Shown here in pieces: positions 53,950 to 64,000 of a DNA stretch of 64,000 nucleotides (its first letter is position 1; every line of letters begins with the position of its first letter). This DNA is from Amorphophallus konjac (Eukaryota > Streptophyta > Magnoliopsida > Alismatales > Araceae). The notes beneath the pieces are model-generated. The model was not told the DNA's origin, did not search any database, and saw only the letters and a list, made by a program, of their open reading frames with translations. The DNA lies in NCBI GenBank assembly GCA_022559845.1, contig CM040121.1, forward strand, positions 511,232,566 to 511,296,565, in the 5' to 3' direction. The position numbers were made by a program, and so were the translations under genes.

Positions 53950-55165
53950 GTTTTACTGAGTTCTTGAAAATAGCGACTCTGTCATGGGCGCTTATTGAAT
54001 GAACGCCTGCGCATGCTGTCGTTAATTCTTTTGAAATCGCGATAGTGCACAGGGCATCATTTAATGAACGACCTTATGCCCAGCCACTAATTCTTTTAGG
54101 TATTTAATAATTACCACGTGCTTAAAAATTTATATCTACAAAACCTGATGTTAAAATTAATGCATGAACACAGTTTTAGATTCCTGATATTTTCCTCTAC
54201 TTGTTCATGTCTTTACTTTCCTGTTTTTGTAAACTTCCATCCTGTGAATAGTAACATGTGTCTATGAACGTATTTGTCTAATGCGTATCAGCAGACAAAG
54301 AATGGGCGACACTGCTATAGTCGCTATTTAAATAATGAACGCCCTCACACAAGGACACAATTTGTAAATAACCAGTAAAAATTGAGCATATATGGAAAAT
54401 TATGTATACACGACCGAGGTCAGGGCGTCATTCAAAGAATGAACGCCACTGTACACAGTCGCTATTTGAAATCATATATATTAATTTTGGAAAAAAAATC
54501 CTAGAATTAATGCCCTTATATAGTGTCGTTAATGTCTAGTATATTCATGAAAAATCTGATATAAATCCTGATTGAACGACCTTTTAGAAGGTCGCTATTT
54601 CTTTCAATGGCGACTTCTGTAGAGGCGCCGATTTCCTGTCTCTCAGTTTTATCGCGTTTCTCAACCTATATCGCGGGTTACTTGGCACTCTCATCTCACA
54701 TCCGTAGATGGAGTCCCCGTTTTGATTTTATCGATTACACACTAACTCTCGGTGATGTTTGAGCCCTCCGTGGGATATTCCTTCCTTCGGATTGGTAATT
54801 TCATCATAGAGACCTCCATAAGTCTACGTGAAGTCTTGGATTCCCTCAAGGCCGCCAAGCTGGTTGTACCCTAAAAACCCATGACACCGTGTCTTGTCAC
54901 GTCACTCTGAAGAAACGTCATGCCTTAGCCCTCTTAGAGCGTTGTTTCTGGCCTTTCTGAGAAGTCTGTTCTCTGTCAACAATTGGCGACAATGACATGG
55001 GCACCAGAAGGAATTGGTGACCAGGTCTTTGGCGTTGTTTCACTGATATAGCGACCAGTGTATGGGCGCTATTTCATCAAACATGTACTGTTCACAGGAA
55101 TTAGCGACCAGACAGTGGGTGGTATTTCTGAAATTTATGGCGACTAAGTGGACGCCAATTATCTA
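53950..55165 (+). repeat. GCGAC...GTCGC hairpin and motif array in the LTR
   Basis: AGCGAC, GAACGCC and GTCGCTATT words recur about 12 times. CGACCTT (54577-54583) pairs with AAGGTCG (54588-54594) around TTAG. GCGAC (54306-54310) pairs with GTCGC (54320-54324). It lies downstream of TATA, so it would be transcribed. Confidence 0.7.
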
Positions 55166-56096
55166 GTTTCATGATATGTCACGATTTTCAATAGATTTAT
55201 CGGTATGTCATCCTTGTTCAAGTTCTGAACTTGAACACTTCTGTTCGGTGGAATCAAGCTCATCATCCTACAATGGTATTCCTTTGGAACTCTATATTGG
55301 CTATAACTATAGTGGATGTCTGAAAATATACATGACCCAATGCCCGCGCATATAGGGCCCGATCTGATCCTGGGAGGAGCACACGAAAGTACTTGTGCCC
55401 ATGGGAGTTGATTGATCACGGTGTGGCATTGCACCGAAGTACTTGTCGTTCTAGATATATGGCATTCCACTCACACTCTCTCTCTCGTGACAATATTTGA
55501 TATTACTTGCGTGCGTGACTCGACGTGGTACTTGTTCAACTAGCTATTATCTCATGACCTTACTTAATGTTACATGTTCCTTGGAACTTTGCTTATTCTT
55601 TCTTGTTTATAATTTCCTTATCTCGTTTAATCATGTATAGTCATACTTGCATCTTCATGAAACACGTAATTCACTAAAAGCAAGCTTGTTCTTGAGATAT
55701 AATTCCTACTGAGCTTTTCGCTCACCCGGTTTGTTCCAACATTTTTCAAGTAATCAGGTGGCTCTCAAGACCGAGACTCAACTCGGAGGGGCAAGTGTGC
55801 AAGAGAGCTCTGGAAACTAGATGACTCGTGTCTTTTATTTTTCTTGAGTCTAGTATGGTGTCTGTTATCTAGTTTTATCAAGTTTTCTAATGTCCAAGTC
55901 CTGTTAGTGGGTTCTTTTCCTTTTCCTTTATGTGGTAATTGAGTCAATAAGTTGCAATGACAAGTTCATATGAATAAAAATTTACTTTTGCCGAATTCTG
56001 GTCTTCGGTTATTGCTCTGATTGACACAACTATGTAACTGCCACGTTCCGAGCAAACGACACGTTTTGCTGCTATCGGTTCGGGGCGTGACAAAGG

Positions 56097-56108
56097 TGGT
56101 ATCAGAGC
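56097..56108 (+). promoter_or_regulatory. Primer-binding site of the chromovirus-like element
   Basis: TGGTATCAGAGC four bases after the 5' LTR end. Confidence 0.95.
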
Positions 56109-56328
56109 TTCGGCTTTCCAAATCTTTAGGTCATCAAGTCTAAGTATAGGTTCAGTTGTCCCGTCAGTCATATAAGAATTCCATGAGATTGGGTAGAGCT
56201 CGGGGTTTAATTCCAAAAGAAGAATTAAAAAATATTTTTTTAATTAAAAAATATACTTAAGTCCCACTATTATAATTCTTGAATCCATAATTAATTTTCT
56301 CAATTATTCTTGCAGGAACCTAAATAAA

Positions 56329-56811
56329 ATGGAAACATCTAAGCCGAGTTTTGTTCCCGAAATGGTACTGGTAGATGTCCAAGCTTATGCGGATCTAGTT
56401 CGGAGAGTCCAAATATTTGAGAAGGTCGTGGAAGAGAAAGAGAGGGTAGAAGAAAAGAACCTAGCAAAGATAGATGAAGGGAAGAATCAAACGGTTAATT
56501 CTGGGAAGTTCACTGCAACCAAGAAGAGGCCAAACGAGGGTTGTAGTTCCCAAGAGTGTAAGAAGTGTAAGAAGTGTAAAAATGGTAAATGTTGGGTAGC
56601 ACCTATAGAAAAGTGTAAGTATTGTGGAAGGCTAAATCATGAATCGGAAGTTTGTTATCGGAAGACGGGAGCGTGCCTTCGATGCGGAAGCCTTGAACAT
56701 AGGATAGCCCAATGTCCTCTTATAAACCCGAAACTCCAAAAAGGGATTCAAGCCTTAGCTGAAGCGGAGCCCGCAAAGGAAGGAATCGTGGAAGGTACCC
56801 CTCATCCCTAA
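56329..56811 (+). CDS. Short Gag-like protein with two CCHC zinc knuckles (160 aa)
   Basis: The only ORF of the 858-bp interior, and intact. Residues 1-50: a charged, probably helical N-terminus (DLVRRVQIFEKVVEEKERVE). Residues 75-95: Cys/Lys-rich (CKKCKKCKNGKC). Then two knuckles, CKYCGRLNHESEVC and CLRCGSLEHRIAQC, as in chromovirus (Tekay-type) Gag. No capsid domain, protease, RT or integrase. Compared with Gags of 300-500 residues it is only the nucleocapsid end with a new N-terminus. It could bind element RNA while particles and enzymes come from autonomous relatives. Confidence 0.8.
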   Translation: METSKPSFVPEMVLVDVQAYADLVRRVQIFEKVVEEKERVEEKNLAKIDEGKNQTVNSGKFTATKKRPNEGCSSQECKKCKKCKNGKCWVAPIEKCKYCGRLNHESEVCYRKTGACLRCGSLEHRIAQCPLINPKLQKGIQALAEAEPAKEGIVEGTPHP

Positions 56812-56929
56812 CCTTGAGTTAAATTCCTTTCCATTCCATACATCTTAGTTCTTTTACTTGCACGGTTGCCTTAGTAAAAAGTAGTTCCCCATTCTAGAGG
56901 TAGAAGGTGATGTGAATTTGGGGGATCAA

Positions 56930-56950
56930 ATTCTTTTTAGTGCGGGAGGG
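56930..56950 (+). promoter_or_regulatory. Polypurine tract before the 3' LTR
   Basis: GTGCGGGAGGG lies immediately before TGTAATGCCC. It is short and purine-rich, as expected for plus-strand priming. Confidence 0.7.
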
Positions 56951-57712
56951 TGTAATGCCCGATAAATTTTAAAAGGATAAGATAGGAACAATTATCTATA
57001 TTTCAAAGATAATTATTAATATTGAATAAATAAAGACATTATCTTCTTATTAAAAGTTGAAATAAAACAAGGTCATGGGGACCTACATGGGAAGATCCGA
57101 AGACAAATAGATATCAAAGTACCTCATTAAAATTCTAAATCTAGAAGAAATGTAAAATACTCATTAGTGAATGAAATGAAGGTATAAATAAATATTTAAT
57201 AAAAAATCAACTATATTCTTCTATCTAGTTGTGACTTAAACTAAATAAAACATCAAGAATAATTAAGGTAGAAAGACAACTTGGGTGTTCATCTCTAGAA
57301 GAAATCTCATATGCATTCTAAAAATATAAATATATATCTAAAGGCTATCATCAGATCGAACCTATCTCTGATACCCATAACGTAGTAAGAGGGATAAGAG
57401 TGTTGACAATAATGATATACGTGATCCGACCCAAAACATGGGATTAGTAATAAACCATTAAGAACAACCCATCAAAGAACTAAGGGCCATCTTAAACCTC
57501 ATAAAAACCTTAATGGGCTTCAACACATATACACTTGAAAAGCTTTAACCTTTTTATATCCATAACTAAATGGGCCTCAGTAGGTGAACACTAAAGGAAC
57601 TTAACAGGATACGCACTACGGGTTGGAAGGATTAGTACACAATGGGCCTTGAGAAATATATAAATAAATAAATATACTATAATTATAATGGGCCTTATGA
57701 TATGGTTTAAGG

Positions 57713-57754
<42 letters not shown>

Positions 57755-58611
57755 TAGAATAACCCATAACCATCACAAATGGGCCTTAACCCATTCTAAT
57801 AGGCCTCATTAGACACTAAAACCTAACTCATAAACTCACCGAAGGCTCTCAAGCCACACGCATTAAAAAGGGCCTTGACATAAAAGGGGCCTTATGAATA
57901 AACCCACGAGCCAAGGGGCTTTTGACTAGATACACTAAAAAGGGGCTCAATCTATGTATGGGCCTTGCAAAGCTTGGTACGTAGGAAGCCATATAAATGG
58001 GCTAGGTATATATACACAAATACATAAACACCCAAGGGCTATTGGCAAATCAAAAATCTTTAACCCCTTCACGTTCGAAGCTGTCATGGAAAGGAGGTTA
58101 TGGTTATAATCTAATCAGGAAGGTGGTTGCGGTTTGGGAAGGAGAAGGTTATGCATGGGAAACTTTAAACCTTGTAGGATTACTACGTGGGAAGGTTAAT
58201 TCCCAATAGGAATCTAGACCCCGTAGGATTTCTTTCCTCTATAAATACCCTACCTTCACGAACGAGCGAAGGCTACTGCTGCTCGTTTTGCGTCGACGCC
58301 CTTCCTCTTGCCATTGCTGCCATGGGAAGAAGTCTTCTTCCGTTGCTCGTGCTGTAGCTACGGGCCGTTGCTACCGTGCTTCTTCCACTTCTTTCCTTCA
58401 CGTGGGCGTGAGCTGCTGTTGCTATAGCTGCAGTTGCTCTTCTTCTTTCCCTGCAACGTATTCCTTCTGTTGCTGGATCTTCCTTCCGTGCTGCCAATGT
58501 CGTCCATCTTTCTTCCTCGATCGTGAGCATGAAGGAGGGCAGCATCCTCCTACTGCCCGTTCGAGTTGATTGTGACTGCCGTAGTGCAACTAAGAAGCCT
58601 CTATTTCTTCT
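56951..58611 (+). mobile_element. 3' LTR of the chromovirus-like element, cut by a Sirevirus
   Basis: It matches 52088-53733 in order, including TATA. A TA/GA microsatellite (57710-57757) is longer than in the 5' LTR. Similarity stops at TTTCTTCT, where a minus-strand Sirevirus LTR begins. The rest of this LTR should lie beyond the right end of the window. Confidence 0.9.
57710..57757. repeat. (TA)n(GA)n microsatellite
   Basis: About 13 TA followed by about 8 GA units. The 5' LTR has only a short TA run at the same point, so it expanded after insertion or shrank in the partner. Confidence 0.9.
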
Positions 58612-60758
58612 GAAGTCCGCGATCAATGACACCCAAGAGGGGGGTGAATTGGGTGTTTACCAATTTTAAGGAAAACTTTTAGCTTTTTACAAAATATATG
58701 GTAAACAATAATTAGCAATTGAAAACTAATTAACCAATTCTCTCAAACTCACCGTTCCCACACGACCATACAACGAAAACAATCAAACCACACAAATAAC
58801 ACACAATGCACAACGATTTTTAAGGTGGTTCGGATGCAGCGACGAAAATCCTACGTCCACCCCTCACCAAATCCGGTGAGGCTTCACTTGGTAATGAATC
58901 CCCAAACGGAGACGATGCTCCAAACACACACGTAGGACGACACCTGCACACACACACGGGGACGCAACCCAAACTACACACGGAGACAAGCTCCAACATA
59001 CACACACACGCACGGAGATGAACTCCAACACGATCTGACAACCGGATCACTACCACACACACATACACACGCTGCAACAAACGCAGCACAATCATATATA
59101 CGACCGGACGTAGGCGATTAACCATGACCGTGTACACAAACGGTCACACACACAAAATGTATTTTCAGGTTTGAAAGTAAACACAAGTAATAATATAAGC
59201 TCAGATCAAAGTAGAACTCATGGCAACCATCTCAAAACAGCAACTAAAGGATTTAGATATTGTTCCCCCTTTGATTTCCAAGACGAATAGAAGTGGTAGC
59301 TTGGAGCTCCAGTCGGATGGTGATGATTTCAATGTCTTCTTGATCCTCTCCTTGATCTGCTGCACTTTTCCTTCATCTGCAATCTTCAAAACCTCTTGGA
59401 TGAAGATCAAAACCCCTTGGCTTGAGCTCTTCTTTCCTTTCTTCCCTCTCTTCACCTACAAGATAGAAAACAATGAATACATTAGAGTTCCACTTGCTAA
59501 ATTCGTAGCTTACACATATGCCTATGTAGAAGATATGAAAAGACCATGATCACCCTTCTAGAACCATCCAAAAAGACCCTCAATAGGTCTATTATGAAAC
59601 CAAGGGCAAAATGGGGGTTTATGACTTCACAAATATATTTTTATAACCCCTTGAATGGTCCAAGGACAAGTCCCAGACCAAATCCATGTTTTGTGGATGA
59701 TTGGGTGTCATTAGGATTAAACAAATGGGGTGAAAGCCCTCTCCACGCGCTTGAAAAATAAAGTCAACAAAAGTGGCTTCGGGGCTGGCGGTCGATCGGA
59801 ACCTTCTGGCGGTCGACCGTTACTGATAGACCTGTAGAAATATCAGTTCTGGGATTTTCGGTCGACCGCTACTGGGCTGGCGGTCGACCGCTATTGAGAG
59901 AACTACTGCCTGTTGGTTTCTGGGATTTTCGGTCGACCGCTAGCTCCTTATGGTCGACCGCTAGCTACAGTATTTTTAGGTCAACCTAAATTGTCCTTTA
60001 GGTCGACCTAAACCTGCAGAAAAAATACAGAAAAATTAAAAACATTAGTAAACATGTAGGAAAACATGCCCAATGATCCCAAGTGATGAATGCATGAAGT
60101 ACATACATGAAATCATTAACAAGGAGGATGAAAACACTTGAAAACTCAATCAACCATATCATAACATTAAGATCATATGGCTATCCAATTTGTGCAATAA
60201 GATAGCATCATTGAACCAAATTTCATATATCATGAGGATGCCATTCAACAAAGTGATTGGGTCTCATTTGCCAAGTGTATATGTAATGTGAGAACACATA
60301 TCAACCATATATCCTATCAAGATCAAAAAACTCCAAATGGAAACCTACTATTTTCTCCCAAAAATATACACATGCAAGGTGCTAAGTTCTCACCATGAAT
60401 CTTGATACCTTTGCATATGGGATTGGCATTCCATTTTAAACCTGCATAAGAGAGTAAATGAAGTTAAGACAATGCAAGTTCAATCACTTCGATGCCATCT
60501 ATCACTTTCAACCAAGATTCTCATGAAGCCTTCATTTTGTGAATCCAAATGATCTGTATATGCATCCCATTGACATCAAACATTCAACCAAAGATTATAT
60601 ACAAACCAAGGATCAAGACCATGTAATCGTTGTCATTTGCCATCCGAACCATGTAAGTTTAGTTATCATCATGTAATCACACGTTAAGTTTAGTCATCAT
60701 CAAAACCATAACTGTCATGAACAATAATCACAACAATCATCAAAACCATAACTCAACA
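58612..60758 (-). mobile_element. 3' LTR of a third Sirevirus, minus strand
   Basis: On the minus strand it starts TGTTGAGTTATGG (60758) right after a polypurine tract and ends near GATCGCGGACTTCA (58612). Its downstream part (TTTTTAAGGTGGTTCGG, then CACCCCTCACC...GGTGAGGCTTCAC on the plus strand) is related to 40815-40890 of the other Sirevirus LTR, though the U3 is different and carries no AAGTCTATAC array. ORFs inside (for example 59220-59549) have no domains. Confidence 0.8.
59785..60012. repeat. Cluster of GGTCGACC palindromes in the third Sirevirus LTR
   Basis: Eight palindromes in 230 bases: six of the form GCGGTCGACCGC or one base off, plus TTTAGGTCAACCTAAA (59975-59990) and TTTAGGTCGACCTAAA (59997-60012). 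Most read the same on both strands. Confidence 0.95.
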
Positions 60759-61515
60759 ATCTTCCCCTTTTTGATAATGACAAACTTGATTATTACAAAT
60801 TTAATGATAAACTTAAGATGATATAACAGAATGGCACAAATATTCTTGTCCCCCTGTCAACAATAGTCATCAACTTCTCCCCCTGTCAACAACAATCATC
60901 AATTTTTCTCCCCCTTTGACATAATCAAAAAGCGGGATAATGTAAATCTTTCTCCCACAACAACAGTATCAAACAAACTGGAAGAAACCAATGAAGTAAG
61001 AGCAATTCTTTCTCCCTCTTGAGGAGACCAAGATGTGATTATTCTCACACATCAATATGATTCCATTTGAGGCAAATTCAGTCAAACATGCATGGATACC
61101 AATGGAAGGTAATGATTGACCTCATATCAGATTTTCACAAGCTGAGATAGTCAGCATGATAGCATGCAAATAAGAGAACCCATATCAGATGTTCACAACA
61201 TGCAAGAGCACATCAAAAGATTTTCTTTTATTTTCAAATTTTTTGAGTTTATATTTTCAGAAATGCGTAAGAACTCAATGCAAGCATGTGATGACACTAT
61301 GAATGCAAGCATGATACCAATGGAAAGTAAAAACCCCATATGGCAAGTGTAAGCAAATTGAAGTCCAATTTTTGTGAGATTTTCAGTGATTTTCAAATTT
61401 TTAATTTTCTTATAAAATGCATGAGGCTATATACATACAACTTATGACACATGATGAGCACACAATGCAACCAGGCAGATACGTATATATAGACATGCAA
61501 GCATATCTCCCCCTT
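60759..61515 (-). mobile_element. Sirevirus 3' internal region with repeated polypurine tracts
   Basis: On the minus strand, GGGGGA-type purine runs occur at about 60765, 60850, 60883, 60910 and 61505, the first touching the LTR. This is the same signature as 1-425. No coding sequence. Confidence 0.8.
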
Positions 61516-64000
61516 ACTTATATAAGAGGGTATAGGTATAGGAAGGGTGCATGAGGGTCATGACAATCGGAATGCACATGTGTAGCACACGGGAAGTTGT
61601 GCAATCATATAGGAGAATTATGCAATTGTTAATGCAGTCAATCAACTTTATGAATACATATTAAATCAAATTTCCAGATGTGTAAGTGAGTAACATGAAA
61701 AATGATAGTTGCAATATGGATATTCAGATTTTCATATCAACACAAGGAGACATTTTACAGACTGCACTTCAATTTTGAGAACAACATATTGGAGGCTACG
61801 CTCTACCACAATGAGTTTCACCAATATTATTCAACTCAACCAATATCACATGATAGTCAGAATTTTTCAAGAGTGATCAGGTTCAAATGATTCCTTTTTA
61901 CGCGAGTAGACGCATGGAGCTCATGTCAGAATCCCTGGTTACTCAGAATACTGAACCATTTCACCTCATTTTGAATAGAGATACTAGTCAACACTTTTCA
62001 GATATGAACCACATCACGTCTCAAGTGACATGTGCCCAGTTTACTCAGTGAGACCGAGCATTGCTCTATCTTTCATTTTCATCCCAAATTTTTAAACAGG
62101 ATAGGTAGGCAGCTTTTTCCTCAACTGTTTCTTCAACATACATGCAGCAAGTTTAACATCTCAAGAGTGTTGAAAAGAAATTCATATATCATTATCTTTA
62201 ACACTCATTTTCACATTTTGTGCAGGAAGTGTGCGAATTTGATTCAGCATGTATACCGAAAATATCATGAATACATAACAGTGCAGCTCCCCCTAAATAG
62301 ATGCACTTGTGAAATATAAACTCTCCCAGAGTGTACGATATGAAACACTCCAATAATGACTCAAATGCAGCATTATTAAGCAAAAAAGGATAAGGCTATA
62401 GAAGTGTCAAAAGATGGGGTTGAATAGCATATAATAGCACACAAACACACATTGGGAGTTTATGCAAATGCACTATGACATGCATGTGAGCAATGTGATG
62501 TCAATTTGATACCAATTGAATGGACAATTTGATACCAATTGAATGGATGCCAACTAAATGAACTAAGTGCGACTAATGCATGAGTTCCAATGCAATACAA
62601 CATATGAGCATATGAGAATGTGATGTAATGTGCAAAGTTATTCGGATTTGATTTTCATTTGCAGAATCTAAAAGCACCTTATGCATTGAATTATGATGCA
62701 TGCAACCTATAACTATGTGAGAGTGGAATGCATGTTGTTTTGGCAAGTTGAGAGCTTTGATTTTACAGCCAGCGTGACAAAATTCTCATTGAAATCATCC
62801 ACATTCTATTCATGAATCAACAAACATTTTTCATGACATGACCTTTATGAATAAGGCTGCATACATGATCACAATTAAGCACTGCAACCCAATGTTCAGA
62901 ATTGTTCAAAAATAGATTTTCAGAAATCTTTCACAAGTTTTGAAATTAGAAATCATTCACAAGCCAAATGTTTGAATTATGAATAAAAACATATTTTTAA
63001 TTGAAAAAACTCAGTTTAAAGATTCATTTATAGATCAACCATTTGACTTCTTTGAGTTCTAGTACGAGGCGGAGAATATTGATCCAAAGACCAACTCACG
63101 CATAGTGAGAGTTCCCAGGTGAATGTAACCCACCTTTTCACTACTCAGTATTTGATATACCAGATACTCAATTGAGCTCAGATGTCATCATGCAATTCAA
63201 ATTAAGAGATATTCAATAGTCAATCACCTTATACACATTTCTCAAGATTTTCAATTTGGTTCAAGTAATTTGACAAAATCATCACATCATACTAGGGCAA
63301 CAACATGTTAGGTTTTCAGAATATTTACCTGAGTTTAGCGGACCTGTTGAGAGGTGCATTCCATAATCTCCCACATGCAAATTTCAAGATTCATCAACAA
63401 TGTTTATGCATGAAAATGAATATGCATTCTAATAACAAAACCAATTTTTTTTATCTTCATTCATGGAAATATGGTTAAAACAACTATGAGTTTTTCAAAC
63501 AGAGCTCAGAAGTTAATTTCCCAATACTTGTGCCTTGAGCATCTGTCATCTTCCAAGTCTTCCACCTACAATTCAAAGAAGGTACAAATCAGTTCATCCA
63601 TAATGCTCATTTCAAAATCTTCTTGTATAATCCCTTCAAAATAGTCATATAAAGCATTATTAGTAGTTCCAGAGATGGTAATAATCGCATATGCATGAAC
63701 CACTAAAAGGACTTTACCTGATTTTCTCATGAACAATGGTTGATTAACTTTACCTGTTGCGGGCCTTTTATACCATGTCTTGGGTACTTATTTAGATCAC
63801 TTTTCTGTCTCCTGGTGACGGATTGAGGATATTTTTATCATTTTCATCCTTTCAAGGTATTCCTCAGTTGATTCAAGCTTGGTCATGACTAGCCCATTAT
63901 CATTTGAATTTTTTTTGGTGTATAATCTGCATCCTGGGACAAGAGGACTTGAGTTGTCAATTTCGATTCAAGTTTATTGACAATGGCATGACAAATTATT
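61516..64000 (-). other. Sirevirus internal region, no recognisable gene
   Basis: Nearly 2.5 kb of AT-rich DNA (61516 to the end) without pol motifs on either strand. On the minus strand the last 180 bases hold a short frame with QVLLSQDADYTPKKIQMIMG and, in another frame, KLESTEEYLERMKM, suggesting a degraded coiled-coil-rich protein. Sireviruses can carry a long extra region, sometimes an env-like ORF, between pol and the 3' LTR; this may be its remnant. A 23-base direct duplication occurs at 62497-62545. Confidence 0.4.

Larger units (their letters stand above)
52088..56092 (+). mobile_element. 5' LTR (4.0 kb) of a chromovirus-like non-autonomous element
   Basis: It starts TGTAACGCCCGAC, the form usual in plant chromovirus LTRs, and ends GGGGCGTGACA right before a primer-binding site. 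A copy starts at 56951. TATA (TATAAAT, 53364-53370) is conserved in both copies. Upstream lies an array of TGGGCY words; downstream a GCGAC/GTCGC hairpin array. First 240 bases are about 93% identical to the 3' copy by eye. Confidence 0.9.

Noticed and set aside
1..64000. Host protein-coding gene
   Set aside because: Every recognisable coding block belongs to a retroelement; no exon-intron structure or host domain was found on either strand.

Overview
This window is a stack of nested, mostly dead retrotransposons from a flowering-plant genome. I see no convincing host gene, tRNA, rRNA or organelle segment. The plant assignment rests on the element types: Sirevirus-type Copia LTRs with repeated polypurine tracts and an initiator-Met-type primer-binding site, Tat/Ogre-type Ty3/Gypsy elements with a second RNase H and extra gag-side ORFs, a chromovirus-like Gypsy derivative, and an L1-type LINE with a C-terminal RNase H. 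The species cannot be told from the sequence. The density of nesting suggests pericentromeric or intergenic heterochromatin of a large genome.

Layout. 1-3609: 3' end of a plus-strand Sirevirus with a 3.2-kb LTR. 3640-10640: a degraded Tat-type Gypsy pol (protease, RT, RNase H, second RNase H, integrase) without gag, followed by short tandem repeats. 10641-19000: unassigned LTR-like DNA with GGCCGCC motifs, split by a complete but dead LINE (11063-16934, 17-bp target duplication). About 19000-52087: one large Tat/Ogre-like element 'T' on the plus strand, with a tandem-repeat LTR, an ORF upstream of gag, a duplicated gag and 79-bp repeats. T is split by a minus-strand Tat-like non-autonomous element 'M' (about 19222-32989), itself carrying a solo LTR 'S' (25330-27922), and by a minus-strand Sirevirus solo LTR (40479-50189), itself carrying a non-autonomous LTR element 'N' (41229-47506) with one intact ORF of unknown family. 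52088-58611: a chromovirus-like non-autonomous element with 4-kb LTRs and only a short zinc-knuckle ORF. 58612-64000: a third Sirevirus on the minus strand, running out of the window.

The non-autonomous elements (T, M, N and the chromovirus-like one) have no reverse transcriptase here and would depend on enzymes from related elements. The plus-strand Tat pol at 4319-8118 is of the right lineage for T and M but is itself broken.

The most striking signal is not in the genes. Five or more unrelated families each carry their own array of short palindromes or hairpins, mostly built on CG plus GTC/GAC (CGGTC...GACCG, TGACG...CGTCA, GCGTC...GACGC, CCCGAC...GTCGGG, CGACC...GGTCG). In several arrays the stems stay paired while the bases change. 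Palindromic LTR repeats are, to my knowledge, described for Sireviruses; finding the same theme in Gypsy families within one nest is the observation I would follow first. The second is the intact orphan ORF of element N.
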